Shown piece by piece: positions 19,901 through 27,865 of a stretch of DNA of 64,000 bases. The notes under the pieces are model-generated. The model was not told the DNA's origin. It saw only the letters and a program-made list of their open reading frames with translations, and searched no databases. Positions within the stretch are counted from its first letter, which is position 1. Each line of letters starts with the position of its first letter. Both the position numbers and the translations under genes were made by a program. The DNA comes from Akkermansiaceae bacterium (GTDB lineage Bacteria; Verrucomicrobiota; Verrucomicrobiia; Verrucomicrobiales; Akkermansiaceae), in contig JAGYIT010000014.1 in the NCBI GenBank assembly GCA_018402445.1, positions 114,238 through 178,237 on the forward strand, in the 5' to 3' direction.

Positions 19901-19990
19901 CGCGGGCCACGCGATCCCGCGGACGGGAGTCTCCGCCGCCTTTCCGGGTATGGAAATTAGCAAAGGGATCGCAGCCAGCAAAAAACGCAT
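16946..19990 (-). CDS. Tricorn-type S41 peptidase with N-terminal beta-propellers, exported
   Basis: 1,014 residues. A signal peptide (MRFLLAAIPLLISIPGKAAE) is followed by repeated TolB/WD40-like blades with the motif FSPDGGRIHFGS and relatives, over about residues 30-580. A helical core follows, then a PDZ-like segment (about 690-790) and a C-terminal S41 serine peptidase domain (about 800-985). The peptidase carries LILDLRDNVGG and NENTYSNAEIF, where the Ser of TYSN is the expected nucleophile. Tricorn-family proteases degrade peptides; this copy is exported. Length matches bacterial tricorn homologs. It is divergent from alr, 77 bases away. Confidence 0.88.
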   Translation of the reverse strand: MRFLLAAIPLLISIPGKAAETPVRGIAWPALSPDGKTLAFEWLNDIWTAPSAGGDAVRVVETPAREAYPKFSPDGGRIHFGSEESGSVQLHSVKIDGTDLRIHTRHTEGNIPEAISPDGTFAIVRGVRASSGYKPFRLMKVDLTADSRELALFDATAHSASVSPCGTRFLFCRGGEQLYRKGYRGSRASSIHLFEEKVGRFTPAVMEDSEARSPMWKADGKGFYYVSSRDGDFDVWEGGFGAEPHKKLTTMGGVVLPTLSADGKVMVFRSGQEVYRFEPESPAAPVAVRFSTKEKLPDRTKRKEKVTGTSFAAFSAEGDRIVFSSAGDLWTMAAGESSPQRLTRTDHADEREPALSADGSELYFLRDDGLEAEVCRAAWDSGEMGEIAVIASCARSKRSLKVSPCGGKLAWLEATGDLVTASLDSGEPVVAARAWDSPTYDWAPDGEWLVMAAKDIHSNRDIFLVRADGLLPPQNLTRHPAFEGSPKFSPDGKTVVFTARREPDGIARLWLIDVAYRDRGMISTSPRPLETDIGEPTRVTWAADSRSILFQSRDKSDHTIYAAPLDGGEISEFANFRGISEGIGADGRSFWRIDRIPSVFHEGELKRFDFSFSVAQEREKRLRLGFRRIWRCLGERFYDTQMNGTDWPAVLAKYEDAAAAARDSRQFDRVVAQLLGELNASHLTFKTKPWGVPSKREDVDQPTAFPGLTFRNSRDGSLVIANVLEGSPVSLVEGAPVAGETVLRIGGKAVDARTPLHTVFSGAKGSAFPLIVASSDGVERTLELIPISYGRARWLDRAAKLKRADLAAEEDGKKIAYLPFRKMKSDELRELTTEVYRASLDSEGLILDLRDNVGGRVADQLLALFCQPVHTFTIPRSGERGYPVDRRVSPSWDGPMVVLCNENTYSNAEIFCHAFKRLGRGKLVGLPTNGGVISAVTIRIPEVGELQVPFRGWFDTTTGRDLELNGAVPDVLVSIGPEQQAEGLDPQLAAALRVLREHIAGKGVEVAPIPKSAK

Positions 19991-20067
19991 GGGCTAAGCA
20001 ATCCGCCCCGCATGGCAGCGGCAAGCGGGAACTTGCGGACACGCCGCCTCCGGCTAATCTCGGCGGC

Positions 20068-21192
20068 GTGAACCCGTCCGATTTCCCGATCTCCCCGCCG
20101 CGCGCCTGGGTCGAGATCGACACCGCCGCCCTCTTGGAGAACCTCGCCTACGCACGCAATGCCGCGGGCTGCGGGATCATGGCGGTGGTGAAGGCCGGTG
20201 CCTACGGGCACGGCCTTGAGGTGATTTCCCGGACGCTTGAAAGCGCGCGGGTCGATTTTCTCGGCGTGGCGAACATCGGCGAGGCGCGACGCATCCGTGA
20301 AGCGGGTGTTTCCAGTCGCATCTATCTGTTGGGCGCGACGTGGGAAGCGGAGCGCGAGGAGATCGTAGCACGGAACATCACTCCCTGTGTTTCTTCCCTC
20401 GAGGAAGCGGCGGCGTTCAACGCTATCGCAGCACGCCGGGGAGTGAGGCTCGCCGTCCACATCGCGGTCGATACGGGGATGGGGCGCGGCGGTTTCCTGG
20501 CGGAGGGGATCGCGGAAAATTTCGGGACGCTCGCCGCCATGGATTCGCTGGAGATCGAGGGCATCGCCTCCCACCTGTCATCGGCGGATGAAGACGAGGA
20601 GTTCACATGGCGGCAGATCCGCTCTTTCGAGGAAACCGTGGAGCAACTCGGCGGTGCAGAAAAATTCCGCTGGCGGCACCTTTCCAACAGCGCGGGCATC
20701 CTTGGGTATCCCGTAGGCTGCCGCAATCTCGCCCGCCCCGGCCTGATGCTTTACGGTATCTCCCCCATCCCCGGCTTCCAGGAATCGCTGAAAAACGTGA
20801 TGTCACTGAAGTCGCGCGTCACGCTGGTGAGGACGCTTCCCGCCGGGCACGGCGTTTCCTACGGGCGCAGCTTCGTAACCGCGCGGCCCACTCGGATCGC
20901 CACGGTCGGCATCGGCTACGGCGATGGTTATCCCCGGCACGTTTCGGGGAAAGGTGCGGAGGTTTTCATCCGCGGGGCGAAACATCCGGTCGTCGGGAGG
21001 GTGACGATGGATCAGATCATGGTCGAGCTTCCCGATGACAGCGACGTGAGCTGCGGCGACGAGGTGGAGCTTTTCGGGGCGCACATCCCGGTGGCGGACG
21101 TGGCCGGGAAGGCGGATACGATCGCCTGGGAAATCCTCACCGGCATCACCCCCCGCGTGCAGCGCGTTTACCTTCCGGAAAACGGGGCGTAA
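20068..21192 (+). CDS. alr: Alanine racemase
   Basis: 374 residues from a GTG start. Fold-type III PLP enzyme converting L- to D-alanine for peptidoglycan. The PLP lysine lies in AVVKAGAYGHG (about 34-44). The catalytic tyrosine region is GIGYGDGYPR (about 286-295). The sequence opens with the typical PRAWVEIDTAALLENLAY. Length is normal. The gene ends at a hairpin shared with the convergent RNA-binding protein gene. No other alanine racemase is in the window. Confidence 0.95.
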   Translation: MNPSDFPISPPRAWVEIDTAALLENLAYARNAAGCGIMAVVKAGAYGHGLEVISRTLESARVDFLGVANIGEARRIREAGVSSRIYLLGATWEAEREEIVARNITPCVSSLEEAAAFNAIAARRGVRLAVHIAVDTGMGRGGFLAEGIAENFGTLAAMDSLEIEGIASHLSSADEDEEFTWRQIRSFEETVEQLGGAEKFRWRHLSNSAGILGYPVGCRNLARPGLMLYGISPIPGFQESLKNVMSLKSRVTLVRTLPAGHGVSYGRSFVTARPTRIATVGIGYGDGYPRHVSGKGAEVFIRGAKHPVVGRVTMDQIMVELPDDSDVSCGDEVELFGAHIPVADVAGKADTIAWEILTGITPRVQRVYLPENGA

Positions 21193-21225
21193 AAAAGCAC
21201 CCGCCCCACGAAGGGAACGGGTGCT
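21191..21225 (-). terminator. Hairpin terminator between alr and the RRM gene
   Basis: AGCACCCG (21196-21203) pairs with CGGGTGCT (21218-21225). Read on the minus strand, the hairpin is followed by TTTTTT, so it terminates the RRM gene. It may also act on alr from the other side. Confidence 0.8.
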
Positions 21226-21250
21226 GTGAAAGGATTCGGTTCCGGTTGGA

Positions 21251-21700
21251 TCAACCCCAGTCGTCGTTGCTGCGGCCACCGCCGCCGCCCTTGTAGCCGC
21301 CGCCGCCACCTTTGTAGCCACCGCCGCCGCCGCCACGGCGATCTCCGCCGTAACCACCGCCGCCACCACCTTTGTAGCCGCCGCCACCACCGCCGCCACG
21401 GCGTTCACCGCCGTAACCACCGCCTCCGCCACCGCTGCGGAATCCGCCTGGACGTGGTTCCTTCGGCTCCGAAGCGTTCACCCGGAGCGCGCGGCCCTGG
21501 AAGTCGTGTCCGTCGAGCGCCTCGATCGAGGCGTTCAGCTGGCTCTGATCCCCGAGCGTGACGAAAGCGAAGCCCTTGGAGCGTCCTGTCTCACGGTCGG
21601 TGATGATTTTGACCCGCTCAACGGGGCCGTAGGCGGCGAAGAGATCAGTAACGTCTTCCTCGGTAGCGGTGTAGGGCAGGTTGCCCACATAGATGTCCAT
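21251..21700 (-). CDS. Single-RRM RNA-binding protein with glycine-rich tail
   Basis: 149 residues. One RRM domain occupies about residues 1-78, with RNP2 (IYVGNL, 3-8) and RNP1 (KGFAFVTL, 42-49). The tail is glycine-rich with GGY(K/G)GG and RRGGGGGG repeats and ends RSNDDWG. This is the bacterial Rbp type, abundant in cyanobacteria and Verrucomicrobiota, thought to bind single-stranded RNA and often induced by cold. The tail DNA is highly repetitive. A 146-base leader separates it from deoB. It has its own terminator. Confidence 0.92.
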   Translation of the reverse strand: MDIYVGNLPYTATEEDVTDLFAAYGPVERVKIITDRETGRSKGFAFVTLGDQSQLNASIEALDGHDFQGRALRVNASEPKEPRPGGFRSGGGGGGYGGERRGGGGGGGYKGGGGGGYGGDRRGGGGGGYKGGGGGYKGGGGGRSNDDWG

Positions 21701-21846
21701 TTGTATTGTTCTGTAGTCACGCCATCACAATCGACGCTTCCCGAGACCATGGCGTTGAGGACCGGACAAAGCGCGCCAGACCGCACTTGCGCCGCTCTGA
21801 CAAGAGGCTGATTATTTGAAAAAAAACATTCTGGCAAGTTCTCTTT

Positions 21847-22965
21847 TCAGGCGAAAAATGACTCCACTACCCGCGCCACATCGGAGAATACCCTCATTTC
21901 GAGGGGATCGAAGCTGCCGCCGGAAATCCGGAGGCAAGGCACCTGCTCGCGCGTGTGGTCGGTTCCCTTGTGATAGGGATCGTTGCCGTGATCCGCGGTG
22001 ATCATGACGAGGTCGTCCGGTTCGATATTTCCGAGCAAACCTCCGAGCCACACGTCGAACTCCATCAGGCATCGGGCATAACCATCCGGATCGCGGCGAT
22101 GGCCGTACAGCGAATCGAAATCGACCAGGTTCGCGAAAATGAAGCGGTCATCGGACGAAGGAGCCGACCACAGTTCGTCGATCCGTTCCATGCCCGCCCG
22201 GTTGCCCTTGGTGGGATAGGATTCGGAAACCCCCTTGCCGGCGAAAATGTCGGAGATTTTTCCTACGCCGATCACGTTCACTCCGCGCCGCTCCAGGCGA
22301 TCCAGCGCGGTCTCGCCGGGCGTGAGGGAATAATCGTGGCGGTTCGGTGTCCTGCGGAATCCGGTGTCCGCATCGCCGACGAAAGGCCGCGCGATCACCC
22401 GCCCCACCCTCATACCACGTTCGTCCAGAATTCCTCTTGCCGTCCGGCAGAGTTCCCACAGCCGTTCTAGGCCGAAGGTTTCCTCATGCGCCGCGAGCTG
22501 CAGCACGCTGTCCGCGCTGGTGTAGAGGATGGGCTTTCCCGTCCGCATGTGCTTTTCCCCGAGTTCATCGAGGATCGCGGTGCCAGAGGCGGGCTTGTTG
22601 CCGATGAAACCTGTCCCGCCGACCACCGCTAACTTCGCGATGAAGTCATCGGGAAAGGCCAAGCAGGTGAGGAACGGCACGGCGGTCATGCAGCCCATCA
22701 GCTCCCAGTGGCCGTTTGTGGTATCCTTTCCCGCCGAAAGCTCGGTCAATCGGAACGCGCGGGAATCCATCCGGATTTTTCCCGTGAAAGGCCTTCCCAG
22801 CAGCGCCGAGAGGCCGAGGGATTCGAGGTTTGGCAGGCGGAGCGCGGGAATCCCATCGTAGAGATGTCGCAAGGTATCTGCCCCCTCGTCACCATAGGCT
22901 GCGGCATCCGGTGCTCCTCCGCAGCCGACCGAATCCAAGACAATCACCAGCGCTCGCTTTCCCAT
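21847..22965 (-). CDS. deoB: Phosphopentomutase
   Basis: 372 residues from MGKRALVIVLDSVGCGG at 22965; the open frame extends 12 codons further, but this is the family start. It is an alkaline-phosphatase-superfamily enzyme interconverting (deoxy)ribose 1- and 5-phosphates in nucleoside salvage. Metal-binding segments are visible: the N-terminal LDSVGCG aspartate and MITADHGNDP with KGTDHTRE near the C-terminus. A cap domain lies in between. Length is typical. No deoA, deoC or deoD partner is adjacent. Confidence 0.93.
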   Translation of the reverse strand: MGKRALVIVLDSVGCGGAPDAAAYGDEGADTLRHLYDGIPALRLPNLESLGLSALLGRPFTGKIRMDSRAFRLTELSAGKDTTNGHWELMGCMTAVPFLTCLAFPDDFIAKLAVVGGTGFIGNKPASGTAILDELGEKHMRTGKPILYTSADSVLQLAAHEETFGLERLWELCRTARGILDERGMRVGRVIARPFVGDADTGFRRTPNRHDYSLTPGETALDRLERRGVNVIGVGKISDIFAGKGVSESYPTKGNRAGMERIDELWSAPSSDDRFIFANLVDFDSLYGHRRDPDGYARCLMEFDVWLGGLLGNIEPDDLVMITADHGNDPYHKGTDHTREQVPCLRISGGSFDPLEMRVFSDVARVVESFFA

Positions 22966-23002
22966 GCGGACATGAACGCCCTTGATGCGATTTCCGTCCA
23001 CG

Positions 23003-23031
23003 AAAAAGGGGCGGGAATTTCCTCCCGCCCC
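23003..23031 (-). terminator. Rho-independent terminator of the pilus-like operon
   Basis: In the minus direction a GGGGCGGGA stem, a short loop and TCCCGCCCC are followed by TTTTT, about 25 bases beyond the secretin stop at 23057. It closes the five-gene operon and lies in the deoB leader. Confidence 0.8.
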
Positions 23032-23056
23032 CCGAAAGGCCGTTAAGGTTTATCGC

Positions 23057-25681
23057 TTACTCGGGAAGATCCAAAGGAGCGGGAAGCACGCCGCCGTCGA
23101 AATCGGGGATGGGCGTGGAGAAGGGAACCGAGCCGCCCGAATCGTCGCTGCGGAGCGGGCGTCCGGTAGCATCGATGATCTGCGCGGTCACGAAGATGAT
23201 CAGGTTGCTCTTGATCCGGTTCTCGCCGGTGCTCTGGAAGAGACGGCCGATGAGGGGGATATCACCGAGAATGGGCACCTTATCCTCCACCGTCTGAATG
23301 TCCTCGCGCATCAGGCCTCCGACCGCGACGGTATAGCCGTCATAGATGGTGAGCGAGGTGTTGACGCTACGCTTGGAGAAGACCGGCATCTCGATCCTAT
23401 TCTCGGTGATGATCGAGTTGACCGGGTTTCCGAAGATATCCGTGGATGGGGACTGGATCGGGCTGCCGTAGTTGATGAAGCCCTCGAACTCAACGATTTC
23501 CGGAAGGAAACGGAGGTCGATCACGAAATCGTTCTCACCAATGGTGGGTTCGATCTCCAAGGTGACACCCGTATTCTTCGTCTCGAAGGAGGTAGGCGTC
23601 GCCGGGGTGACGGGGAAGCTGCCGCCGCCGCCACCGGCTAGGCCGCCGCCGCCGATGCCACCGCTGGTCTGGCCGACACTGTTCGGAAGCTCCGGGGGTT
23701 CGTATTCGGTCGGGTAAATGAATTCACGGATGACCTCGATGGTGGCTTTTTGTCCGGATTTGGCGGTCACGGAAGGGGCAGTCATCAGATCCGTGCCCTT
23801 TTTCTGGGCGAGACCGCGCATGATCATCTGCACCTGGCCGTCTGAAAACAAGCCGGTGACTCCGAGGATACCAGGAGCAACGTTCGCGGATTGGGCGGTG
23901 CGGGTTGGATTATTGAGGATCGCGTCGATGCTGTTGCGGTTGATTGCCTGATCACCGGAGCGCAGGCCGCTGGTGACGATGTTGGTGACCTGGTCATTGC
24001 CCGCCGGGATGCCGGGAATGGATGTTCCGTTGACCGGGCTGATGAAGTCAGAGCCGGTTCTCACACCGCCGTTGCCGGTTGTTCCGCCTGTGCCGAAAAC
24101 GTTGTTCGCGGAGAGGCCGAAGGGCGTGACAATCCAGTCGAAGCCGAGTTCGTCGTTGTTCTCCTGGGAGATCTCGACGAATTTCGTGGTGATCTTGACC
24201 TGTTTTGGGGCGCCGGTGGATTGCGCATCGATGAGCTGCTCGATCTTGTCGAGTTCTGATGGGGTGTTGGTTACAAGCAGTGCGCCGTTGGCGCTGAGTG
24301 TCACCGCACTGCCCGCGCCGAAGACGATACCCGCCTTCTTGAGAAGGTCGATGACGGGCGGGCGTGGCACGAGGAGTCCGGAGCTTCCGGAGTCCGAGGA
24401 GAAGGGATCCGCCTCCACGGCTCCGCCTTCGGTGCCGGCGCTGAGGTTCGAAACGAAATCCGGCGGAACACGGAAGGTGCGGGTGAAGAGTTCCTCACCG
24501 GTGTCGGTCTGGGGAACGAGAGTGACCGCGAAGTCGTCCACTTTGTAACGGAGCCTGACCTGGTCGCAGACGAGCTTGAGGGCGGTCGCGAGGGGCACGT
24601 TGCGGATGCGCAGGGCGTTGTCGAGGCGGAGGCCGCCGATATCGCCGCCGCCGAGGACAGGAGCATCACCAGCTGCCACGTCGAGTTCGCCGCCACCAAG
24701 ACCGCCGGAGCGGGGGCGCTGAATGACAATGTTGACGCCCTTGCGGTCGGGATCGAGCTCGAGGGTGTCGAGTTCAGCCGCACGCTGGCGGAGGAAGTCA
24801 ATGGCTTCATCAAGCGAGGTTCCCTCATCGAAATTGATGGATGGGATGACGATGCGGCGGAGTTTTTCGGTAATGTAGGCGACGCCGACGGAAGCCGTGT
24901 TAATGTTGCTCGGGGTGAGGCTGAAGTCGGGGAGATCCGCAGGGACGGAAAGCTCCCAGGCTTCATCCACCTGCATGAGAAGTTCCGCGCGGGTGTGGTC
25001 GTATGCGGCGCGGTAGTAATCGCTCTTGGTGGCGGCGATCCTCTCCATACCGCGGCGGGCGGCGGAGTTGTAGGGATCGATGCGGAGAACTGCCTCGTAG
25101 TTCACCTTGGCGGCGTCGAATTTGCCGAGATCGTAGTTACCTTGTGCCATGTAGAGGGCGCGGCGCACCTCATCGATGTTCTTGGTGTGCTCGTAGGTGA
25201 GGGCGGGATTGGTGCGGATCGGATCGTCGAGATATCCGAGCTCCATCTTCGCGGCGGCGTTTTCCGGATCGACGCCCGGGGCGAGGACGCCGTCGAGGAG
25301 TGCGCGCGCCTCATCGTATTTGCCGACCCTACGGAACTGCTGGGCGAGGGCGACGCTGGCATCGGAAAGGTGATCCGTGTAGCTGGAGCGGCGGTCGGAA
25401 AGAGTGGGAGCCTCTGGTAAAACGCTGAGGGCAGAGCGGTATTTGTCCACCGCCTGCTGGAAATCGCCCTTCGCGTAGGCTTCGCGCCCTTCGAGGAACA
25501 GTCTGTCCGCTTCCGCGACAGCTTCCTGGCGGCGGATAATCTCGCGTTGGGCGAGGCCGCTCATGCCGGATTGAGCACCCTCACCGGCGTTCGCCGAGGA
25601 CAGGGTGAAAGGCATGGTGGCGGCGACGGCCATCAGCGTTACTGCGGTGCGACTGGAGTGGTGGTGTGGCGTTTTTTGCAT
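23057..25681 (-). CDS. Secretin-family outer-membrane protein, Amuc_1098-like
   Basis: 874 residues. A signal peptide (about 1-32) is followed by an N-terminal TPR region (about 35-200), a secretin N-domain region with a type IV/II short domain (about 290-560), and the secretin core (about 590-845). The core ends in the signature VAVGGLMREDIQTVEDKVPILGDIPLIGRLF (cited in part: VPILGDIPLIGRLF). Secretins form multimeric outer-membrane channels for type IV pili or type II secretion. It is the last gene of a five-gene operon whose order matches Akkermansia Amuc_1102 to Amuc_1098. TPR plus secretin in one chain is the Amuc_1098 layout. The frame is intact. Confidence 0.88.
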   Translation of the reverse strand: MQKTPHHHSSRTAVTLMAVAATMPFTLSSANAGEGAQSGMSGLAQREIIRRQEAVAEADRLFLEGREAYAKGDFQQAVDKYRSALSVLPEAPTLSDRRSSYTDHLSDASVALAQQFRRVGKYDEARALLDGVLAPGVDPENAAAKMELGYLDDPIRTNPALTYEHTKNIDEVRRALYMAQGNYDLGKFDAAKVNYEAVLRIDPYNSAARRGMERIAATKSDYYRAAYDHTRAELLMQVDEAWELSVPADLPDFSLTPSNINTASVGVAYITEKLRRIVIPSINFDEGTSLDEAIDFLRQRAAELDTLELDPDRKGVNIVIQRPRSGGLGGGELDVAAGDAPVLGGGDIGGLRLDNALRIRNVPLATALKLVCDQVRLRYKVDDFAVTLVPQTDTGEELFTRTFRVPPDFVSNLSAGTEGGAVEADPFSSDSGSSGLLVPRPPVIDLLKKAGIVFGAGSAVTLSANGALLVTNTPSELDKIEQLIDAQSTGAPKQVKITTKFVEISQENNDELGFDWIVTPFGLSANNVFGTGGTTGNGGVRTGSDFISPVNGTSIPGIPAGNDQVTNIVTSGLRSGDQAINRNSIDAILNNPTRTAQSANVAPGILGVTGLFSDGQVQMIMRGLAQKKGTDLMTAPSVTAKSGQKATIEVIREFIYPTEYEPPELPNSVGQTSGGIGGGGLAGGGGGSFPVTPATPTSFETKNTGVTLEIEPTIGENDFVIDLRFLPEIVEFEGFINYGSPIQSPSTDIFGNPVNSIITENRIEMPVFSKRSVNTSLTIYDGYTVAVGGLMREDIQTVEDKVPILGDIPLIGRLFQSTGENRIKSNLIIFVTAQIIDATGRPLRSDDSGGSVPFSTPIPDFDGGVLPAPLDLPE

Positions 25682-25757
25682 AAATAACGAGGTGTTTTTG
25701 GCTATTATCAGAGGCTTTGGAAAGAGCTTTTTTGGGAAACTTGATGTCGTGGGAGAT

Positions 25758-26810
25758 TTAGGGTGCGGCGGGACCCATCGCGCCTCGCGGGATCACATGG
25801 GTCTCGACTTTGCCGTCGGCTGCCGTGAATTCAATGGTGACCTGTTCCGGTGCCACGACGGTGACCTTGTAGGATTTTTCCTCACCGCCGGGTGGCAGGG
25901 AGAAGGCGGTGTTCTCCTCGACCTTGAACTCCTGTCCGGCGAGACCGAGAGCTTCCAGCGAAAGAACCGCCGTGCGATCGGCACGGAGATACCTCGCCTG
26001 GTCGCGCGCTGGGAAGGAGGCGGGGATCTCGTAAATGATGCCTTTCTTGTTGGGTTTCTGATCCTCGATGCGGACGATGGTTTCAGGCACTTCTGCCTGG
26101 ATCGCCTCTTTCATGACCCTGCGCATCTCGGAGCCGAGCAGCTTGAAGCGGCCCTTGCCCACACCGTCCTCGAAGAAGAGGCCACCGGGAGGGACGGGAC
26201 TGGCGGCACCGACCCTGTTCTGCGCCCTGCCTTCGGCATATGTGAAAGTGAAGGAACCGTCCTCGGAGGGGTAGCCCGGGCGGAGCACCCACTGCACGGA
26301 CTCCTCGCCGACGAAGGTCAGCTTGGTGATGAGAGCGGGGTATTCCGAGGCATTGTTCGGGTTGGTTTTCGCCAGGAATTCCTCAAGGTTGGAGAAACCG
26401 TCGCCATCCTCGTCGCGTTGCGGGGAATCGCCGAAGCCGGGATCGATGCGGTTTTCGATCCACCAACTGTTCGGGATCGGAGGATGGACATCGGCGCCCT
26501 TGATGAGATCGACGGGATTGCCGGGGTCGTTCTTGTTGACGAAAAGGGCGACGCCGGTGAAGAGATCGACGGGTCGCGCGGCGTCATCGCCCTTGTTCCA
26601 TTCACGCTTGACCTGGAAGGAGGATTTGGCGGTGGCGACGGCATCGCCGTTCTTGACGGAGGGATCGTCGGTTCTCGCGCCGCCGGGCACGCTGCCGAAT
26701 TCCTCCTCGACGGAGTTGAGTTTATTCCATCCCGCGTAGGCTAGGCCGACCGCCGCAAGGACGGCCGCTCCTAGCGCGGCCTTTTCGTAATTTTTAGAGA
26801 TCCAGGACAT
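25758..26810 (-). CDS. Pilus-associated membrane protein, Amuc_1099-like
   Basis: 350 residues. One N-terminal membrane helix (about 11-28) follows a short cytoplasmic start, MSWISKNYEKAALG. The rest is a beta-rich periplasmic domain without catalytic motifs. It contains the recurrent segment DPGFGDSPQRDEDGDGFSNLEEF near 120-145, a thrombospondin-type-3-like DxDxDG calcium loop. Similar placement between the secretin and the Amuc_1100-like gene identifies it. It is probably a periplasmic bridging component between inner-membrane assembly and secretin. The role is inferred from position only. Confidence 0.75.
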   Translation of the reverse strand: MSWISKNYEKAALGAAVLAAVGLAYAGWNKLNSVEEEFGSVPGGARTDDPSVKNGDAVATAKSSFQVKREWNKGDDAARPVDLFTGVALFVNKNDPGNPVDLIKGADVHPPIPNSWWIENRIDPGFGDSPQRDEDGDGFSNLEEFLAKTNPNNASEYPALITKLTFVGEESVQWVLRPGYPSEDGSFTFTYAEGRAQNRVGAASPVPPGGLFFEDGVGKGRFKLLGSEMRRVMKEAIQAEVPETIVRIEDQKPNKKGIIYEIPASFPARDQARYLRADRTAVLSLEALGLAGQEFKVEENTAFSLPPGGEEKSYKVTVVAPEQVTIEFTAADGKVETHVIPRGAMGPAAP

Positions 26811-26829
26811 GATGGGAAGTTGGGCTTTA

Positions 26830-27834
26830 TCAGGGTTTCGGGAGTTCCTTGGCGGGCAGGAACATGGCGAGATCGAAGCGCACGAAGACGATCAGTTCCT
26901 CGCTGCCCAGCACCTGGGCGAGGATGCGGGTGGTGTCCACCTCCACGGCGGGAGCGTCAGCGGGTGGCACTTCCGGCACCTCTTCGTCAGCGGGAGCTTC
27001 CGCAGCGGGCTCTTCTTCGGCTACCCCGAAGAAGGCGTCCCCGAAAGGGTTGGCGGCGGCGACGTCCGCCGCCTTGTCCGCCGCGGCCGCCGCTTCGAAC
27101 TTGGCGTCAGCCACTTTCGGTTGGGTGTCGCGCTCGTTCTGGATCTTCAGGCAGCGGATGATAAAATAGTGGGATTCCGTGGAGCCGAGGGCGGTGATGA
27201 ACTCCCGCACCGACGACTCGGAACCGCGGAAGGTGAACTCGAAGGGGAAATACCTCGCGACATCGTTAGGAGCGGCTTGGTGGGTTCCGCCGTTCTCCTC
27301 GACGATGGCCTCGCGGTGGATCTTGATGAGGGAGGAGGGGCGCGCTTCGGCCAGTTTGAGAAGGGCTTGTTTCACACCGCCCAACTGGTAGAGGAGCGTG
27401 CCGGTGGCTCCGGACTGAGCGAGCGTGTTGCGGTAACCCTCGAAGCCGAGGTAGAAGTTCTCCGGAAGCTCGGCTTCCGCTTTTCCGAAGGCATCGGACA
27501 CCTCCTGCTGCGCAATTTTCAGGCGGTCCGTAAAAGCCTGCGGAGAGACGTTCTCCAGTGCTTCGGGACGATACGCCGAGAACAGCCCGCGGAGGTCTTC
27601 GATGGCCTGGCGGTGATCGGCGAGCGCCTTGCTTTTGCCGGCCACGTGCTCACGGGTGGGGTAGAGCGGTATACTCTCTGCGGTGGAGACGGCCTGAAAG
27701 GCCTCGTCGAAACCTGCCTTCGCCTCGGCGTGGTGGGTTCCCCATTTCGAGGCGAGGAAATACAGGACGCCGCACAGCAGGACTGTGATGCCTGCCAGTC
27801 CGGCGACGAAAGGGTTGCTTTTGATCCAATTCAT
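26830..27834 (-). CDS. Amuc_1100-like pilus-associated protein (PilO-like fold)
   Basis: 334 residues. A single N-terminal helix (about 8-27) follows MNWIKSNPF. A coiled region (about 35-110) and an alpha/beta domain (about 120-250) carry the family block LGFEGYRNTLAQSGATGTL and a later QNERDTQP-type segment. An alanine/proline/glutamate-rich linker precedes a last beta region. In Akkermansia the homolog is the outer-membrane-associated protein that signals through host TLR2. Here the same arrangement is kept in what appears to be a respiring relative. Sequence similarity to Amuc_1100 is at architecture level, judged from memory. Confidence 0.75.
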   Translation of the reverse strand: MNWIKSNPFVAGLAGITVLLCGVLYFLASKWGTHHAEAKAGFDEAFQAVSTAESIPLYPTREHVAGKSKALADHRQAIEDLRGLFSAYRPEALENVSPQAFTDRLKIAQQEVSDAFGKAEAELPENFYLGFEGYRNTLAQSGATGTLLYQLGGVKQALLKLAEARPSSLIKIHREAIVEENGGTHQAAPNDVARYFPFEFTFRGSESSVREFITALGSTESHYFIIRCLKIQNERDTQPKVADAKFEAAAAADKAADVAAANPFGDAFFGVAEEEPAAEAPADEEVPEVPPADAPAVEVDTTRILAQVLGSEELIVFVRFDLAMFLPAKELPKP

Positions 27835-27865
27835 AAGGTTGTTCGATTAGTGGAATCGCCCGCGC

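Noticed and set aside
21251..21480. Possible CRISPR or minisatellite in the glycine-rich tail of the RRM gene
   Set aside because: Repeats are codon-level Gly/Lys/Arg repeats in frame with a known protein type, with no spacers.
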